Assembly (NCBI RefSeq): GCF_042675665.1
Contig: NZ_JBHTJI010000001.1
Coordinates: forward strand, 1,674,001 to 1,738,000
Direction of reading: 5' to 3'
From: Mariniflexile jejuense
Lineage (GTDB): Bacteria; Bacteroidota; Bacteroidia; Flavobacteriales; Flavobacteriaceae
DNA: 64,000 nt
The notes beneath the pieces are model-generated. The model was given only the letters and a program-made list of their open reading frames with translations, was not told the origin of the DNA and made no database searches. Shown here in pieces: positions 16,652 through 25,578 of the stretch (the first letter of the stretch is position 1; each line of letters begins with the position of its first letter). The position numbers were made by a program, and so were the translations under genes.

Positions 16652-17500
16652 TTGAATTTCTACATCATCATACCAGCCCATAATGAAGCCAGTTCTATAG
16701 GTTTAACCTTAGATTCCTTAATAAACCAAACACTTCTACCAAAATGCGTTGTGGTAGTAAATGATAATTCAACAGATAACACACAAGACATTGTTGAAAG
16801 CTATTCCATTAAACATTCTTGGATTAAATTGGTTAATTCAAAATCTTCAAACCAGCATTTACCAGGTTCAAAAATTATCAATGCTTTTTACAAAGGTTAC
16901 GAAACACTTGATGAACATTATGATGTACTTTGTAAGTTTGATGCCGATTTAATTTTTCCTTCAAATTATTTAGAACAATTGGCTATTCATTTTAATAAAA
17001 ACCAAAAGTTAGGAATGGCTGCTGGTTTTTGCTACATTGAAAAAAATGACGAATGGATTTTAGAAAATTTAACCCGAAAAGACCATATTCGAGGTGCTTT
17101 AAAAGCGTATAGAAAAAACTGTTTTTTACAAATTGGCAAATTAAAACCATCTATGGGTTGGGACACAGTTGATGAATTGCTTGCTAAATTTTATGGTTGG
17201 GATATTTTAACTGATGAAACCTTGCATGTAAAACATTTAAAACCAACTGGGATTAGTTACAATACAGCCTCGAAATATTTACAAGGTGAAGCTATGTACA
17301 AAATGCGTTATGGTTTTATAATTACCCTTATTTCGGCTTTAAAATTGGCTTACAAAAAAGGTAGTTTAAGTTTATTTAAAGATTATTTAGCTGGTTATTT
17401 TAAAGCTAAAAAAAATAAAATAGATTTTTTAGTTTCTGAAGAAGAAGGTGAATTTATTAGAGATTTACGCTGGAAAGGAATGTTGAATAAATTGAAGTAA
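16652..17500 (+). CDS. family 2 glycosyltransferase
   Basis: 282 residues starting at TTG 16652 (Met-Asn-Phe-Tyr then IIIPAHNEASS); no ATG lies nearby upstream, and the frame starts exactly at the GT-A nucleotide-binding strand, so TTG is probably real. It shows VVNDNSTDNTQDI and a DADLIFPS metal-binding motif (DxD). No membrane segment is evident. It is the third gene of the KAS III/methyltransferase cluster and could glycosylate a lipid or cell-surface precursor. Donor and acceptor cannot be read from the sequence. Confidence 0.82.
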   Translation: MNFYIIIPAHNEASSIGLTLDSLINQTLLPKCVVVVNDNSTDNTQDIVESYSIKHSWIKLVNSKSSNQHLPGSKIINAFYKGYETLDEHYDVLCKFDADLIFPSNYLEQLAIHFNKNQKLGMAAGFCYIEKNDEWILENLTRKDHIRGALKAYRKNCFLQIGKLKPSMGWDTVDELLAKFYGWDILTDETLHVKHLKPTGISYNTASKYLQGEAMYKMRYGFIITLISALKLAYKKGSLSLFKDYLAGYFKAKKNKIDFLVSEEEGEFIRDLRWKGMLNKLK

Positions 17501-17524
17501 TAACTTTGATGACAACTAACAAAA

Positions 17525-18334
17525 CTATTTAAAACTCCAATCTTTATAACTACTTGATGCTTCTAATTTATTTTCTAAAGAATCGTCTAATTCTGGAAAA
17601 AAATCGATACCTGTTAACTTTTCAACCTCATCAACCGATACTACAAAATCATATAACGGTTTGTTAGAATTTTTATGAGGCATTAAAAATGCAATCATTT
17701 TTATTTTTCCTGAATTTACATCAATCAACACTTTATAAAACTGATTTGGCACTGCTACATGTTCGCTACCAATGGTTTTCATGTTACCTTTTAAAACGCC
17801 ACCGGTTACCACAAAAACGCCATCATATTTACTTGCCCAATAGCGTACTTTTTGTTCTAATGTATTCCAAATTCCAGAATTAAACTCGTGTTCTTGTGGA
17901 CTAATATTACTGGTTAAAAAGGTTTCATTATAAGCAAGCTTACTATAACTTCTATCGCCTGCAGGACATAAATGACCACGATCATAACCTGAATTTTTAT
18001 AATTTCTCCAACTTGCTGCACCTGTTTTTACTGCATTATCAACTTCAAAATAAGGGCGTTTAAAATTAGTATTTGTTAAGTGTGTTTTTTTTAATTCATA
18101 GGCAACCCATTCAGCCTGTTCGTGTGGTTCGCTATAAGACAAAGAATACCCTTCATGATGCACAATTTGTCCTGTTGTACTTGTTGGCAAAAAATATTCG
18201 TTTGTGTATTGCTTTACTTCTTTACCAGAATCTACAATTTCAATTTTTTCTTCAGTCTTTAAAAAATGCTCATAGCCATAAACACCCAAAACAAGTATTA
18301 TGGCTATTAATGTGTATTTAGCTTTTTTGTTCAA
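17525..18334 (-). CDS. membrane-anchored or exported DNA/RNA non-specific endonuclease (NUC1 family)
   Basis: 269 residues from TTG 18334. The N-terminus has a basic start and one hydrophobic segment (TLIAIILVLGVYGY), a signal anchor or uncleaved signal. The beta-beta-alpha-metal signature is DRGHLCPAGDRSYS at 118-131 with catalytic H121, and FNSGIWNTLE downstream supplies the metal-binding Asn. Such enzymes cut DNA and RNA in the periplasm or outside the cell, often for nutrient scavenging. It starts 1 nt after the PafA-type phosphatase stop, so the two are translationally coupled, consistent with phosphate release from extracellular nucleic acid. Confidence 0.9.
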   Translation of the reverse strand: MNKKAKYTLIAIILVLGVYGYEHFLKTEEKIEIVDSGKEVKQYTNEYFLPTSTTGQIVHHEGYSLSYSEPHEQAEWVAYELKKTHLTNTNFKRPYFEVDNAVKTGAASWRNYKNSGYDRGHLCPAGDRSYSKLAYNETFLTSNISPQEHEFNSGIWNTLEQKVRYWASKYDGVFVVTGGVLKGNMKTIGSEHVAVPNQFYKVLIDVNSGKIKMIAFLMPHKNSNKPLYDFVVSVDEVEKLTGIDFFPELDDSLENKLEASSSYKDWSFK

Positions 18335-18335
18335 A

Positions 18336-19985
18336 CTAATTTAAAACAAATTCTAGTGGTTGACCAATTGAACCATTAGGAAAACTAGTTCCTAAAAGTG
18401 CCGACATGGTAGGTGCTATATCAGTTATTTCGGTTTTTTGTAATGTTTGTCCATGTTTTATACCTTTTCCGAAGAATAAAAGCGGCACATGTGTATCATA
18501 ATTTAAACCCGAACCATGCGTAGAACCCGTTTTACTATAAGAAATAAATGCTGGATCGTAAACAAAAATAACGTCGCCAGAACGCTTTTGGTTATAGCCT
18601 TTTTGTAGTAAGGTTTCTATGCCAGTTGTAAACTCTGTTGAACTCATAGTGGTTGCTGTATAGGCTTTATCTATGTTTTCGTAATTAATAATTTCGTTTA
18701 CTATAGCTTCTTGCACATCATCTAAATCTAAATCGAGTTCTTTTACTTTTGCTCTATTTAAAAAAACTTGGTTATTACTTACATTTTCAATTAAATCGGC
18801 AGTACCAAATTCAGTTTTAACAAATTCAATAAACTTGCTTTTCTGAGCTTTAGAATCAATATAACCTGCAGGTATTTTTACCGTTTGCAAATATGAAGGT
18901 ACATCAACAGCTGCATGATCTGCGGTTAAAAATACGGTGTAGTTTCCTTTACCTACTTTTTCATCTAAAACTTTAAAAAAGCGCTCTAAATCTTTATCTA
19001 AACGAATGTATGTATCTTCAACTTCTTTTGAATTAACTCCAAAGTTGTGCCCCACATAATCGGTACTAGAAAAACTTACAGCTAATATGTCGGTAAAATT
19101 ATCTTGCCCTAATTGTTCACCAGTTATGGCGGCTATTGCAAAATCCGTTACAATACTATTCCCGTAAGCGGTAGCTTTTATAATATCAAAACCACTATTT
19201 TGTTCTTTTAAAACATTCAAATCATACGGAAATGTTGCTGTTTCTTGCCCTTTAAATCCTCCTTCAAATGTGTTTAAATCGGCACCACTTTCGGTGTAAG
19301 TTTCAATAGGGTACAACGTATTCCAAGGCTTTAAATACAATTCTGCTGCATCCGAATTATTAAAATCATTCACCCATTTAGGTAAACTATTCATGTAAAA
19401 AGTACTGCTTATAAAATATCCTTTATCTTTTCCGTAAAACCAATATGCCGCATTTGCCGTATGACCCGCAGGCAAAATAGCACCTCTATCTTTAATTGAA
19501 ATTCCTATAGTTTTTCCTCGCATTTGGGTAAACAACCTATTCTCGTCTGCAAAGGTTGTAGTTTTCATTCTGTGCGGAGACATTTGTCCATCTTCTGTTT
19601 CTGCTCCAACAGCTTGCACACTTTCATCTTCAGCACAATAAACACTTTTTTTAATTTCTTTGTCGTACCAATCGTTCGCTATAATACCATGATATTTTGG
19701 TGTTGTACCAGTATAAACCGATGCATGTCCAGGACCAGTATATGTTGGTACATAATTGTAATGGTTATTTTTACAATTAAAACCTTCATTCATCATGCGT
19801 TTAAAACCGCCTTCGCCATATTTGCTATAAAAACGCGTTAAATAATCATATCGCATTTGGTCTACCACAATGCCTACTACTAGCTTAGGGTTATTAGTGT
19901 TTTTCTTTGAAGCCTCCTTATTTTGTGACTCAACAGATAATGATAAAACAAAAACAACTAAAATGAAAACTGTGTTTTTAAACAT
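18336..19985 (-). CDS. periplasmic alkaline phosphatase, PafA type
   Basis: 549 residues with a signal peptide (residues 1-20). The alkaline phosphatase superfamily fold has Asp at the start (GIVVDQMRYDYL, D42), the nucleophile Thr in YTGPGHASVYTG (T83), a KxR pair in SIKDRGAILPAG typical of PafA, and late metal ligands in TADHAAVDVP and STHGSGLNYDTHVP. PafA enzymes hydrolyse phosphomonoesters and, unlike PhoA, are often expressed without phosphate starvation. Its promoter element TATTTTTG lies at 20005-20012 on the minus strand. The downstream nuclease gene suggests joint phosphate scavenging. Confidence 0.9.
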   Translation of the reverse strand: MFKNTVFILVVFVLSLSVESQNKEASKKNTNNPKLVVGIVVDQMRYDYLTRFYSKYGEGGFKRMMNEGFNCKNNHYNYVPTYTGPGHASVYTGTTPKYHGIIANDWYDKEIKKSVYCAEDESVQAVGAETEDGQMSPHRMKTTTFADENRLFTQMRGKTIGISIKDRGAILPAGHTANAAYWFYGKDKGYFISSTFYMNSLPKWVNDFNNSDAAELYLKPWNTLYPIETYTESGADLNTFEGGFKGQETATFPYDLNVLKEQNSGFDIIKATAYGNSIVTDFAIAAITGEQLGQDNFTDILAVSFSSTDYVGHNFGVNSKEVEDTYIRLDKDLERFFKVLDEKVGKGNYTVFLTADHAAVDVPSYLQTVKIPAGYIDSKAQKSKFIEFVKTEFGTADLIENVSNNQVFLNRAKVKELDLDLDDVQEAIVNEIINYENIDKAYTATTMSSTEFTTGIETLLQKGYNQKRSGDVIFVYDPAFISYSKTGSTHGSGLNYDTHVPLLFFGKGIKHGQTLQKTEITDIAPTMSALLGTSFPNGSIGQPLEFVLN

Positions 19986-20004
19986 AACTATTAATTTAAT
20001 GAAC

Positions 20005-20012
20005 CAAAAATA
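20005..20012 (-). promoter_or_regulatory. -7 element of the phosphatase-nuclease operon
   Basis: TATTTTTG on the minus strand, exact consensus, about 20 nt before the ATG at 19985. No PHO-box-like direct repeat was recognised upstream. Confidence 0.5.
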
Positions 20013-20092
20013 CGGCTTTTAAAATATCTTTAATTTAAAATTAAAGTTAAATACCAGTAACTTTTTTTACTTTAGCACTATTAAAATTGATT

Positions 20093-20830
20093 ATGACCTA
20101 TCTACATAATATTGGTGCTTATTTTTTAATGATTGTTGAAATGTTTCGCAAACCAACCAAATGGTCTGTGATGAAAAATTTGATATTGAAAGATATTGAT
20201 GATTTAGTTATTGGCTCGTTAGGCATCATTGCGTTTATATCGTTTTTTGTTGGCGGTGTTATTACTATCCAAACGGCTTTAAATATTAGCAACCCATTAA
20301 TTCCAAAATATTTGGTTGGATTTGCTACTAGGCAATCTGTAGTATTAGAATTTGCTCCTACATTTACTTCTATTATTATGGCAGGTAAAGTAGGTTCGTT
20401 TATCACGTCAAGCATTGGTACTATGCGTGTTACAGAGCAAATTGACGCTTTGGAAGTTATGGGAATTAACTCTTTAAACTATTTGGTGTTTCCAAAAACA
20501 ATAGCTTTAATGCTATATCCTTTTGCCATTGCTATTGGTATGTTTTTAGGCATTCTTGGTGGTATGGCGGCATGTGTTTATGGTGGTTTTAGCTCATTAG
20601 AAGATTACATTTTGGGTATTCAAACAGATTTTATTCCGTTTCACATTACCTATGCTTTTATTAAAACTTTTGTGTTTGCTTTTGTATTGGCAACCATTCC
20701 TGCTTTTCATGGCTTTTACATGAAAGGTGGCGCTCTTGAAGTTGGTAAAGCAAGTACAACAGCGTTTGTTTGGACAAGTGTTGTTATTATCCTTTTAAAT
20801 TATTTCCTAACCCAAATGCTTTTAAGTTAA
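20093..20830 (+). CDS. MlaE family ABC transporter permease
   Basis: 245 residues from ATG 20093 (MTYLHNIGAYF); a TTG six bases earlier is also open but not preferred. Several membrane segments and the MlaE core EFAPTFTSIIMAGKVGS with GTMRVTEQIDALEVMGI identify it. MlaE-type permeases move phospholipids between the membranes together with an MCE protein (MlaD). The stop overlaps the start of the ATPase gene (TAATG). A weak TACTTTAG element lies at 20068-20075. No MCE gene is in the window, so that partner must be elsewhere. Confidence 0.93.
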   Translation: MTYLHNIGAYFLMIVEMFRKPTKWSVMKNLILKDIDDLVIGSLGIIAFISFFVGGVITIQTALNISNPLIPKYLVGFATRQSVVLEFAPTFTSIIMAGKVGSFITSSIGTMRVTEQIDALEVMGINSLNYLVFPKTIALMLYPFAIAIGMFLGILGGMAACVYGGFSSLEDYILGIQTDFIPFHITYAFIKTFVFAFVLATIPAFHGFYMKGGALEVGKASTTAFVWTSVVIILLNYFLTQMLLS

Positions 20831-21597
20831 TGATAGAGGTTAAAGATTTACATAAATCCTTTAGTGGTGTTGAAGTTTTAAAAGGTATTACTACAACTTT
20901 TGAAAAAGGTAAAACCAATTTAATTATTGGGCAAAGTGGCTCTGGAAAAACAGTATTTTTAAAATGTTTGTTAGGGCTTTTTAATTACGAAAAAGGTTGC
21001 ATATCATACGACGGTAAAATTTTTTCTGAGTTAACTGAAGATGAAAAACGCGATTTAAGAGGCGATATAGGTATGGTGTTTCAAGGAAGTGCTTTATTTG
21101 ATTCGATGACGATTGCCGAAAACGTAATGTTTCCACTTAAAATGTTTACAAAACAAAGTAAAAGTGAAATGCAAGACCGTGTAGATTTTGTTTTGAACCG
21201 CGTTAATTTAGCCGATGCTCATAAAAAGAAACCAAGTGAAGCTTCTGGTGGTATGCAAAAACGTGTTGCTATTGCCAGAGCTATTGTAAATAACCCAAAA
21301 TACTTGTTTTGCGATGAGCCAAACTCTGGCTTAGACCCAAAAACATCTATTGTAATTGATAATTTAATTAAAGAAATTACTGAAGAATACGATATTACCA
21401 CTGTAATAAACTCGCATGATATGAATTCGGTAATGGAAATTGGCGAAAAAATTGTGTTCTTAAAAAACGGTTTAAAAGCTTGGGAAGGCTCAAAAAACTC
21501 GATTTTTAAAACAGATAATGAAGTTGTAACAGATTTTGTTTATTCATCTGAATTAATGAAAAAAGTACGCCAAATGTATATTGAAGAACGCCAATAA
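20830..21597 (+). CDS. MlaF-like ABC transporter ATP-binding protein
   Basis: 255 residues from ATG 20830, overlapping the permease stop by one base. It has Walker A GQSGSGKT, the signature ASGGMQKRVAIARAI, Walker B YLFCDEPNSGLDP and an H-loop INSHDMNS. The GGMQKR form of the signature and the pairing with MlaE assign it to the lipid-transport ABC group. It would energise phospholipid transport for outer membrane asymmetry. It ends 3 nt before the convergent DUF389 gene. Confidence 0.93.
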   Translation: MIEVKDLHKSFSGVEVLKGITTTFEKGKTNLIIGQSGSGKTVFLKCLLGLFNYEKGCISYDGKIFSELTEDEKRDLRGDIGMVFQGSALFDSMTIAENVMFPLKMFTKQSKSEMQDRVDFVLNRVNLADAHKKKPSEASGGMQKRVAIARAIVNNPKYLFCDEPNSGLDPKTSIVIDNLIKEITEEYDITTVINSHDMNSVMEIGEKIVFLKNGLKAWEGSKNSIFKTDNEVVTDFVYSSELMKKVRQMYIEERQ

Positions 21598-21600
21598 CTC

Positions 21601-23091
21601 CTATTCTTGATTCACAACTAAACTATCTAACTTAAAGCGTTGTTTTAACCATCGCCCTAATTTATCTTGTTGTTTTAAAATATCGGCAGCTTTTATAGCC
21701 TTTTTATTCCACTTTACTGTAAATACTGAAAGTGTATCAGTTTTCGAAAAATTAGACGTTAATACTGTTGAATAAGACAACCTAGAAACAGCTTCATAAT
21801 TAATTTGAACTTCTTTTGTTAATTCATCAAACGGAATTTGTTGTTTTTCTAATTTTGATAAGCTTTTCAGTTTATTTTCAAGGAAAACAATTTTATCAGA
21901 TTGCGATAAAATATCCAAAGAATCTCGATATCTAATTTGTTCCATATGTTTCAAATTATCAATATTCTTATTTCTATTTTGATGCAATATTAAGTTGGTA
22001 TTTTTTAAAGCATTATAATTTTTTAATCGTTCTTTTAGTAATGCAGTGGTGCTTTCTGGAATTACATCCAAGCCAAATGTGTTTAATTCGATTGAAGACA
22101 ACACATTTTCATCTTCAGAATACTTAAATGATGAATTTTTAATAATATAATCGGCATGCGGTAAAGCACTTAACTCTCTGTTTATAAAGTTTTTTGCATC
22201 TCGTTCAAATCTACTTTCATTTAGTACTTTTACAAAAGTCCAAATAGCAGGTATCATAACTATAATTGCCAAAAACATTGCTATTCTACTTGTACGTCTT
22301 CTTTTTGCAGAATTAGCATATTTAAGCATAGGAAAATCTAAAACTTTCAATACTAAAAATGTTGCTAAGGCAATAAAAATGGTATTGATTGTAAATAAAT
22401 ACATAGCTCCCAAAGCATACCTTGTACCTTTAGTAAAATCGTCTTCAAGCGCAACTGAAAGCCCGTAACCAACCGTACATAATGGCGGCATTAAGGCTGT
22501 AGCAATAGCAACACCAAAAATTACAGATGCTATTGTTCCTTTTTTAGTACGAGCTATTATTAAAGCTAAACCACCAAAAAAGGCTATAAGTACGTCGCGA
22601 ATATCTGGTTTTGTTCTAGCTAATAATTCTGAAGATTCTTCACTTAATGGAAAAAACCAAAAAAACAAAAATGCAGTTAACACACTTAACAAAATCATTA
22701 CTGCAAAATTGACTAAGGATTTTCTTAAGGTATCAATATCATTAATAGAAACCGACAAACCAATACCTAATATTGGACCCATTAATGGAGAAATTAACAT
22801 GGCACCAATAACAACTGCAGTTGAATTGGCATTAAGCCCAATGGAAGCCACAAAAATTGAACAAATTAATATCCAAGCGGTTGCACCTTTAAAAGGAATA
22901 TCGCCTTTTATGGCTTGAATGGTAGCATCACGATCTGTATCATGTCTAAAGTCTAATAATTCTGTAAAAAAATGTTTAATAGCAGCTATTAATCCTGCTG
23001 GATTAGCTGTTACTGCTTCTTTAGTTTCCTCAACTTTTTTTTCTTTATTCAAATTTTTTTCTTCAGAAAAATTAAACTTATTTCCTTCCAT
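21601..23091 (-). CDS. DUF389 (TIGR00341-like) membrane protein
   Basis: 496 residues. After a charged N-terminus (about 60 residues, Lys/Glu rich) come six to seven membrane segments with VVIGAMLISPLMGPILGIGL and FGVAIATALMPPLCTVGYGL, the two repeated GxxLIxPLxxP-like motifs of DUF389. The C-terminal ~190 residues are soluble and charged. The family's function is unknown; some authors propose ion or small-molecule transport. Transcription is probably separate. The only promoter hint is TATATTCG near 23120, which is weak. Confidence 0.85.
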   Translation of the reverse strand: MEGNKFNFSEEKNLNKEKKVEETKEAVTANPAGLIAAIKHFFTELLDFRHDTDRDATIQAIKGDIPFKGATAWILICSIFVASIGLNANSTAVVIGAMLISPLMGPILGIGLSVSINDIDTLRKSLVNFAVMILLSVLTAFLFFWFFPLSEESSELLARTKPDIRDVLIAFFGGLALIIARTKKGTIASVIFGVAIATALMPPLCTVGYGLSVALEDDFTKGTRYALGAMYLFTINTIFIALATFLVLKVLDFPMLKYANSAKRRRTSRIAMFLAIIVMIPAIWTFVKVLNESRFERDAKNFINRELSALPHADYIIKNSSFKYSEDENVLSSIELNTFGLDVIPESTTALLKERLKNYNALKNTNLILHQNRNKNIDNLKHMEQIRYRDSLDILSQSDKIVFLENKLKSLSKLEKQQIPFDELTKEVQINYEAVSRLSYSTVLTSNFSKTDTLSVFTVKWNKKAIKAADILKQQDKLGRWLKQRFKLDSLVVNQE

Positions 23092-23156
23092 CAGTCTTTA
23101 ATTTACCGTAAGTACACGAATATAGGTAAATTTGATTTGCTTTTAAAATTTTAAGA

Positions 23157-24236
23157 TTAACCTAAATGGTTCCCGAAATTATCTTTTACTTTTTGAAGTA
23201 CTTTTTTAATATCCTGTTCTTTTGCTTTTGGATAAATTAGCAAAACCTCTTCCTTATCCACAATAATATAATCTTGCAAACCATCAACCACAACTATTTT
23301 ATCTTTTTTAGTTCTAATCATGTTGCCCGATGCGTCTTCAGCTAAAGTTCTAGCATGTACAACGGCGTTTCCTGAAGCATCTTTATCTAATTTATCATAT
23401 AAACTTCCCCATGTACCAAGGTCGTTCCAATCAAATTCTGCAGCAATTACATAAACATTACTAGATTTTTCCATAATAGCATAATCAACTGAAATGTTTT
23501 CTGCTTTTGGGTAGTTTTCTTTTATAAAATCGCTTTCTGCATCTGTATTATAAGTAGAAATACCGTTTTCAAAAAGCGAATATAGGGTTGGCTGATTGGT
23601 TTTAAACGTTTCAATTACCGTTTTTACGCTCCACATAAAAATACCAGCATTCCATAAAAAGTTACCTTGTGCTATAAATTGCTTTGCAGTTTCATAATCT
23701 GGTTTTTCTCTAAATTGATTTACTGACTTTATTGCTTCCGCAGAAGCTTTATTAAATTCAATATAACCATAACCCGTATTTGGAAATGTTGGTTGAATAC
23801 CAAGCGTCATTAATGCATTGTTTTCCGAACAAAAATCGAAGGCTTGTTGCACATTTTTTGAAAACGTAGTTTCATCTTCAATCCAATGGTCACTTGGTGC
23901 TACAATCATAACAGCATCTGGATTTTCCTTTTGAATTTTTAAAGATGCATACAAAATACAAGGTGCTGTATTTCGCATTACAGGTTCTAAAACTACTTGA
24001 CGTTGGGTTACTTCTGGTAATTGTTCTAAAACCAAATCGTTATAACGCTCATTAGTTAAAATGAAAATATTTTCTTTAGGAATTAACCGCGATAATCTTT
24101 GAAAGGTTTTTTGAATAAGCGTATCACCCGTTCCTAGCATATCGTGAAATTGCTTTGGAAATGCTTCTGTACTTACTGGCCAAAACCTTGAGCCTACTCC
24201 ACCTGCCATTAATATGGCATAATAATTTTTATTCAT
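23157..24236 (-). CDS. mannose-1-phosphate guanylyltransferase
   Basis: 359 residues, the single-domain length of GDP-mannose pyrophosphorylase without the isomerase extension. The N-terminal pyrophosphorylase motif AILMAGGVGSRFWPVST and downstream PKQF, VAPSDHWI, GYGYIEF, FREKPD and FLWNAGIFMWS all match GMP. It makes GDP-mannose from GTP and mannose-1-phosphate for glycan or exopolysaccharide synthesis. It starts 15 nt downstream of the SprT-like gene and is probably co-transcribed with it. Confidence 0.93.
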   Translation of the reverse strand: MNKNYYAILMAGGVGSRFWPVSTEAFPKQFHDMLGTGDTLIQKTFQRLSRLIPKENIFILTNERYNDLVLEQLPEVTQRQVVLEPVMRNTAPCILYASLKIQKENPDAVMIVAPSDHWIEDETTFSKNVQQAFDFCSENNALMTLGIQPTFPNTGYGYIEFNKASAEAIKSVNQFREKPDYETAKQFIAQGNFLWNAGIFMWSVKTVIETFKTNQPTLYSLFENGISTYNTDAESDFIKENYPKAENISVDYAIMEKSSNVYVIAAEFDWNDLGTWGSLYDKLDKDASGNAVVHARTLAEDASGNMIRTKKDKIVVVDGLQDYIIVDKEEVLLIYPKAKEQDIKKVLQKVKDNFGNHLG

Positions 24237-24251
24237 TTTTTTATTTTTTTA

Positions 24252-24866
24252 TTATGAGATTCCTGCTTTTATAGGAATTATTTCAACCTCAGCATTTGGG
24301 TTAAACAAATACATTCGTCCTGTTTTTACTTCAACACACTCAAAACGCTTTGTACGTTGCGCTCCTTTTTTAAATATTTTACCGTTGTATATTTTAAAAG
24401 TTTGCCCCAAAGGTACTTCAAAAATAAAGGTTTTATTATTAGGTTCGTCAAATTGCTTTAAAGCTAAGGCTAATAGCGCGTCACTATCGCTGGATGCTTT
24501 TGGATTTTTAAAATGCTTTGCTAAAAGCGGCAACAATTCCATTGGAAAAATTTCAGGATTTAAAAACGGTAACATTAAATGTTGAAAGGTTTTTTTCCAC
24601 TCAACGCCATGAGGTTTTATAAAACGCCCATAGGTTTTATAAGCTTCAAAATGCGCAATTTCATGTATTAAGGTGATTAAAAATCGATATTCGTTCAAGT
24701 TTGAATTGATAGTAATTTGATGTTTTCCATTAGGCAAACGCATATAATCGCCATGGCGTGTTTTACGTTCGTTTTTAATTTTTACAGTTAAATTATCATG
24801 CTTTAAAAGATTTAAAACTTGAGGCATTGCCTGTTCTGAAATATACGCTTGAAGTAGCTTTTGCAT
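24252..24866 (-). CDS. SprT-like zinc-metalloprotease domain protein
   Basis: 204 residues. LITLIHEIAHFEAYKTYG contains the HExxH zinc motif of SprT/Spartan-like proteins, followed by HGVEWKKTFQHLM with the third His. The C-terminal part has a short zinc-ribbon-like region lacking the usual Cys pairs (FECVEVKTGRMYLFNP), so metal binding there is doubtful. The cellular role in bacteria is not established. A TATTTTTG element ends 5 nt before the ATG at 24866, implying a near-leaderless transcript. The GMP gene follows. Confidence 0.85.
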   Translation of the reverse strand: MQKLLQAYISEQAMPQVLNLLKHDNLTVKIKNERKTRHGDYMRLPNGKHQITINSNLNEYRFLITLIHEIAHFEAYKTYGRFIKPHGVEWKKTFQHLMLPFLNPEIFPMELLPLLAKHFKNPKASSDSDALLALALKQFDEPNNKTFIFEVPLGQTFKIYNGKIFKKGAQRTKRFECVEVKTGRMYLFNPNAEVEIIPIKAGIS

Positions 24867-24871
24867 ACCTG

Positions 24872-24879
24872 CAAAAATA
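24872..24879 (-). promoter_or_regulatory. -7 element of the sprT-GMP operon
   Basis: TATTTTTG on the minus strand, exact consensus, separated from the ATG by only CAGGT. Confidence 0.5.
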
Positions 24880-24939
24880 GTGGAATTCTTTAGATTATAA
24901 AGAATTGATTTTTCTGTTTAAATCTAAATGAATTTTAAT

Positions 24940-25575
24940 TCAAATCATTTTTAAAAAATGATTCATGCTATTGAACGTTTTTGTTGCTTCTTTTTCTAGT
25001 TCATTATTATAATCGTGTGCTGTAAAGCCAAACACATCAAAACCACCAGCTTTTGCTGCTTTTACACCTGATATGCTATCTTCTATCACCAAACATTCGC
25101 TCGGTTTAAAACCCATAGTTTTTGCTGCCCATAAAAATACTGCTGGATCTGGTTTCCATTTTTGAATGGTGTAACAACTAAAAATTTTGTTTTCAAAATA
25201 AGGCAGTAAACCACTTAACTGTAAATTGAGTCTTATTTTATTTTCTGGTCCGCTTGAAGCTACACAAAACGGTACATTCAAATTATCTAATACGTTTTTT
25301 ATACCTCCAACAGCTTTCATTCCTTTTTTAAAAGCTTCAAAACTTTGAGTTCTATAGTCATCTTGAAACGAATTGGGTAATGGTTGGTTGATAAGTGCTG
25401 AAATATTTTCAATACAAGCTGTCATAAAACTGCCTTTAAAATGTTTCATCCCGTAGTGTAAATCTATATTTGCGCCATAGCTATTTGCCATATCTACTAA
25501 TATTTGAATGCTTATGGGTTCGCTATCTACCAAAACGCCATCGCAATCAAAAATGATGCATTTGTATTTACTCAT
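24940..25575 (-). CDS. HAD family hydrolase (beta-phosphoglucomutase-like)
   Basis: 211 residues with all four HAD motifs: DCDGVLVDSEP (nucleophile and acid Asp), VASSGPENK (Ser), KWKPDPAVF (Lys) and CLVIEDSISGVKAAKAGG (Asp). A C1 helical cap lies between. It is a phosphatase or phosphomutase acting on a small phosphorylated sugar or nucleotide; the substrate cannot be told. It starts 3 nt after the giant T9SS type B gene and so is likely expressed with it, although no functional link is obvious. Confidence 0.9.
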   Translation of the reverse strand: MSKYKCIIFDCDGVLVDSEPISIQILVDMANSYGANIDLHYGMKHFKGSFMTACIENISALINQPLPNSFQDDYRTQSFEAFKKGMKAVGGIKNVLDNLNVPFCVASSGPENKIRLNLQLSGLLPYFENKIFSCYTIQKWKPDPAVFLWAAKTMGFKPSECLVIEDSISGVKAAKAGGFDVFGFTAHDYNNELEKEATKTFNSMNHFLKMI

Positions 25576-25578
25576 ACA

